From Glaciecola sp964195425 (GTDB lineage: Bacteria; Pseudomonadota; Gammaproteobacteria; Enterobacterales; Alteromonadaceae), in assembly GCA_964195425.1 (NCBI GenBank), contig CAXMOM010000028.1, positions 1 to 64,000 on the forward strand: DNA of 64,000 nt, in the 5' to 3' direction. Numbering within the stretch: position 1 is the first letter of the stretch; the number at the start of each line of letters is the position of its first letter. Both the position numbers and the translations under genes were made by a program. This document shows positions 63,739 to 64,000 of the stretch, piece after piece. The notes beneath the pieces were generated by a model that worked only from the letters and a program-made list of their open reading frames with translations, was not told where the DNA came from and made no database searches.

Positions 63739-64000
63739 ATGAGCTTCTTGAAAACATCACATAGCAATGCAAATAGCACTTCAAGCATTCGCGATAATAC
63801 TCTTGGGTCTGTTTGTGACAGGCCATCAACATTGAAATTAAAAAAGCTGCTCGTCGGGCTTTTTAACCGGCCCGCTCTTGGCGCGCTTACCACAATATTG
63901 ATTTTAAGCGCATCGTCTTTCAATGCAAGTGCCTTGCAAAACGATGACGTAGCAAAGTTAGTGGCCGCAAACAAAGTTAACTTTGCACAATGCATGAGCA
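63739..64000 (+). CDS. Partial gene for an exported protein, truncated by the window edge
   Basis: The frame opens after a TAA at 63688-63690 and runs to the end of the window; the first ATG is at 63739, giving 87 codons so far. The first 35 residues are hydrophilic, then KKLLVGLFNRPALGALTTIL and ILSASSFNASA form a membrane segment with a signal-peptidase-like ASA site. LQNDDVAKLVAANKVNFAQC follows. Possibly a large secreted or envelope protein with an unusually long N-terminus. The ATG has AAGG directly before it, so the true start may differ. Family cannot be told from this part. Confidence 0.6.
   Translation, partial: MSFLKTSHSNANSTSSIRDNTLGSVCDRPSTLKLKKLLVGLFNRPALGALTTILILSASSFNASALQNDDVAKLVAANKVNFAQCMS

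Noticed and set aside
63687..63995. Leftward 102-codon frame at the right edge
   Set aside because: The opposite strand holds a protein with a signal-like segment and a better composition; the leftward frame looks like its shadow.
1..64000. CRISPR arrays, rRNA and tRNA genes
   Set aside because: No direct-repeat array, no clover-leaf or rRNA-like conserved segments were noticed by eye; a tRNAscan or Infernal run would be decisive.

Overview
The window looks like chromosomal DNA of a marine gammaproteobacterium of the Alteromonadaceae (Glaciecola/Paraglaciecola/Alteromonas-like). This is inferred from moderate-to-low GC, the gene families (DUF2982, BarA-like hybrid kinase, DUF885 peptidase-like lipoproteins, glnK-amtB under sigma-54) and their protein style; no rRNA or tRNA was seen. 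The centre of interest is a nonribosomal peptide synthetase (NRPS) locus at about 36.6-59.2 kb.

Layout. 0-1.1 kb: truncated IS91-type transposase and a small lipoprotein. 1.5-16.2 kb: parC, a large hybrid histidine kinase, a DUF2982 membrane protein, an RND efflux pair divergent from its TetR regulator across a palindromic operator, then PaiB-like and GNAT proteins divergent from a MocR/PdxR-type regulator. 16.3-26.3 kb: a decayed zone with at least five broken genes (including a DUF1111 di-haem oxidoreductase, an F5/8-type C secreted protein and a frameshifted membrane protein) among lipoproteins, a DUF885 protein, a DUF4389 protein and an EamA transporter. 26.4-36.5 kb: housekeeping genes pyrB, hemL, a class III nucleotide cyclase, an ABC exporter-type ATPase/permease pair, a Dyp peroxidase coupled to gamma-glutamyltransferase, and a YliI-like sugar dehydrogenase.

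NRPS locus. A GT1 glycosyltransferase and an Sfp-type phosphopantetheinyl transferase face left. After a 0.6 kb control region, a rightward series encodes a HupE/UreJ-like membrane protein, an acyl-CoA-dehydrogenase-like enzyme, a free-standing adenylation protein, a free carrier protein, NRPS1 (C-A-T-E), NRPS2 (C-A-T-E), an outer-membrane barrel protein, and C-T-TE. The dehydrogenase/adenylation/carrier triad resembles PltE/PltF/PltL, which turn proline into a pyrrole-2-carboxyl starter. NRPS1 is the standout: its adenylation domain, whose pocket reads like Asn, is interrupted between motifs A8 and A9 by a zinc-ribbon plus PP-loop ATPase domain related to WbpG-type amidotransferases. That suggests on-line conversion of an amide to an amidine, thioamide or nitrile. 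The terminal module lacks an adenylation domain, and its thioesterase carries Cys instead of Ser as nucleophile. The two E domains and two downstream D-type C domains fit a peptide with two D-residues capped by an aromatic acyl group.

58.2-64 kb: two VOC-fold proteins, a bidirectional terminator, amtB and glnK with a sigma-54 promoter and two NtrC-like sites, mrcB, and the start of an exported protein that runs off the window.
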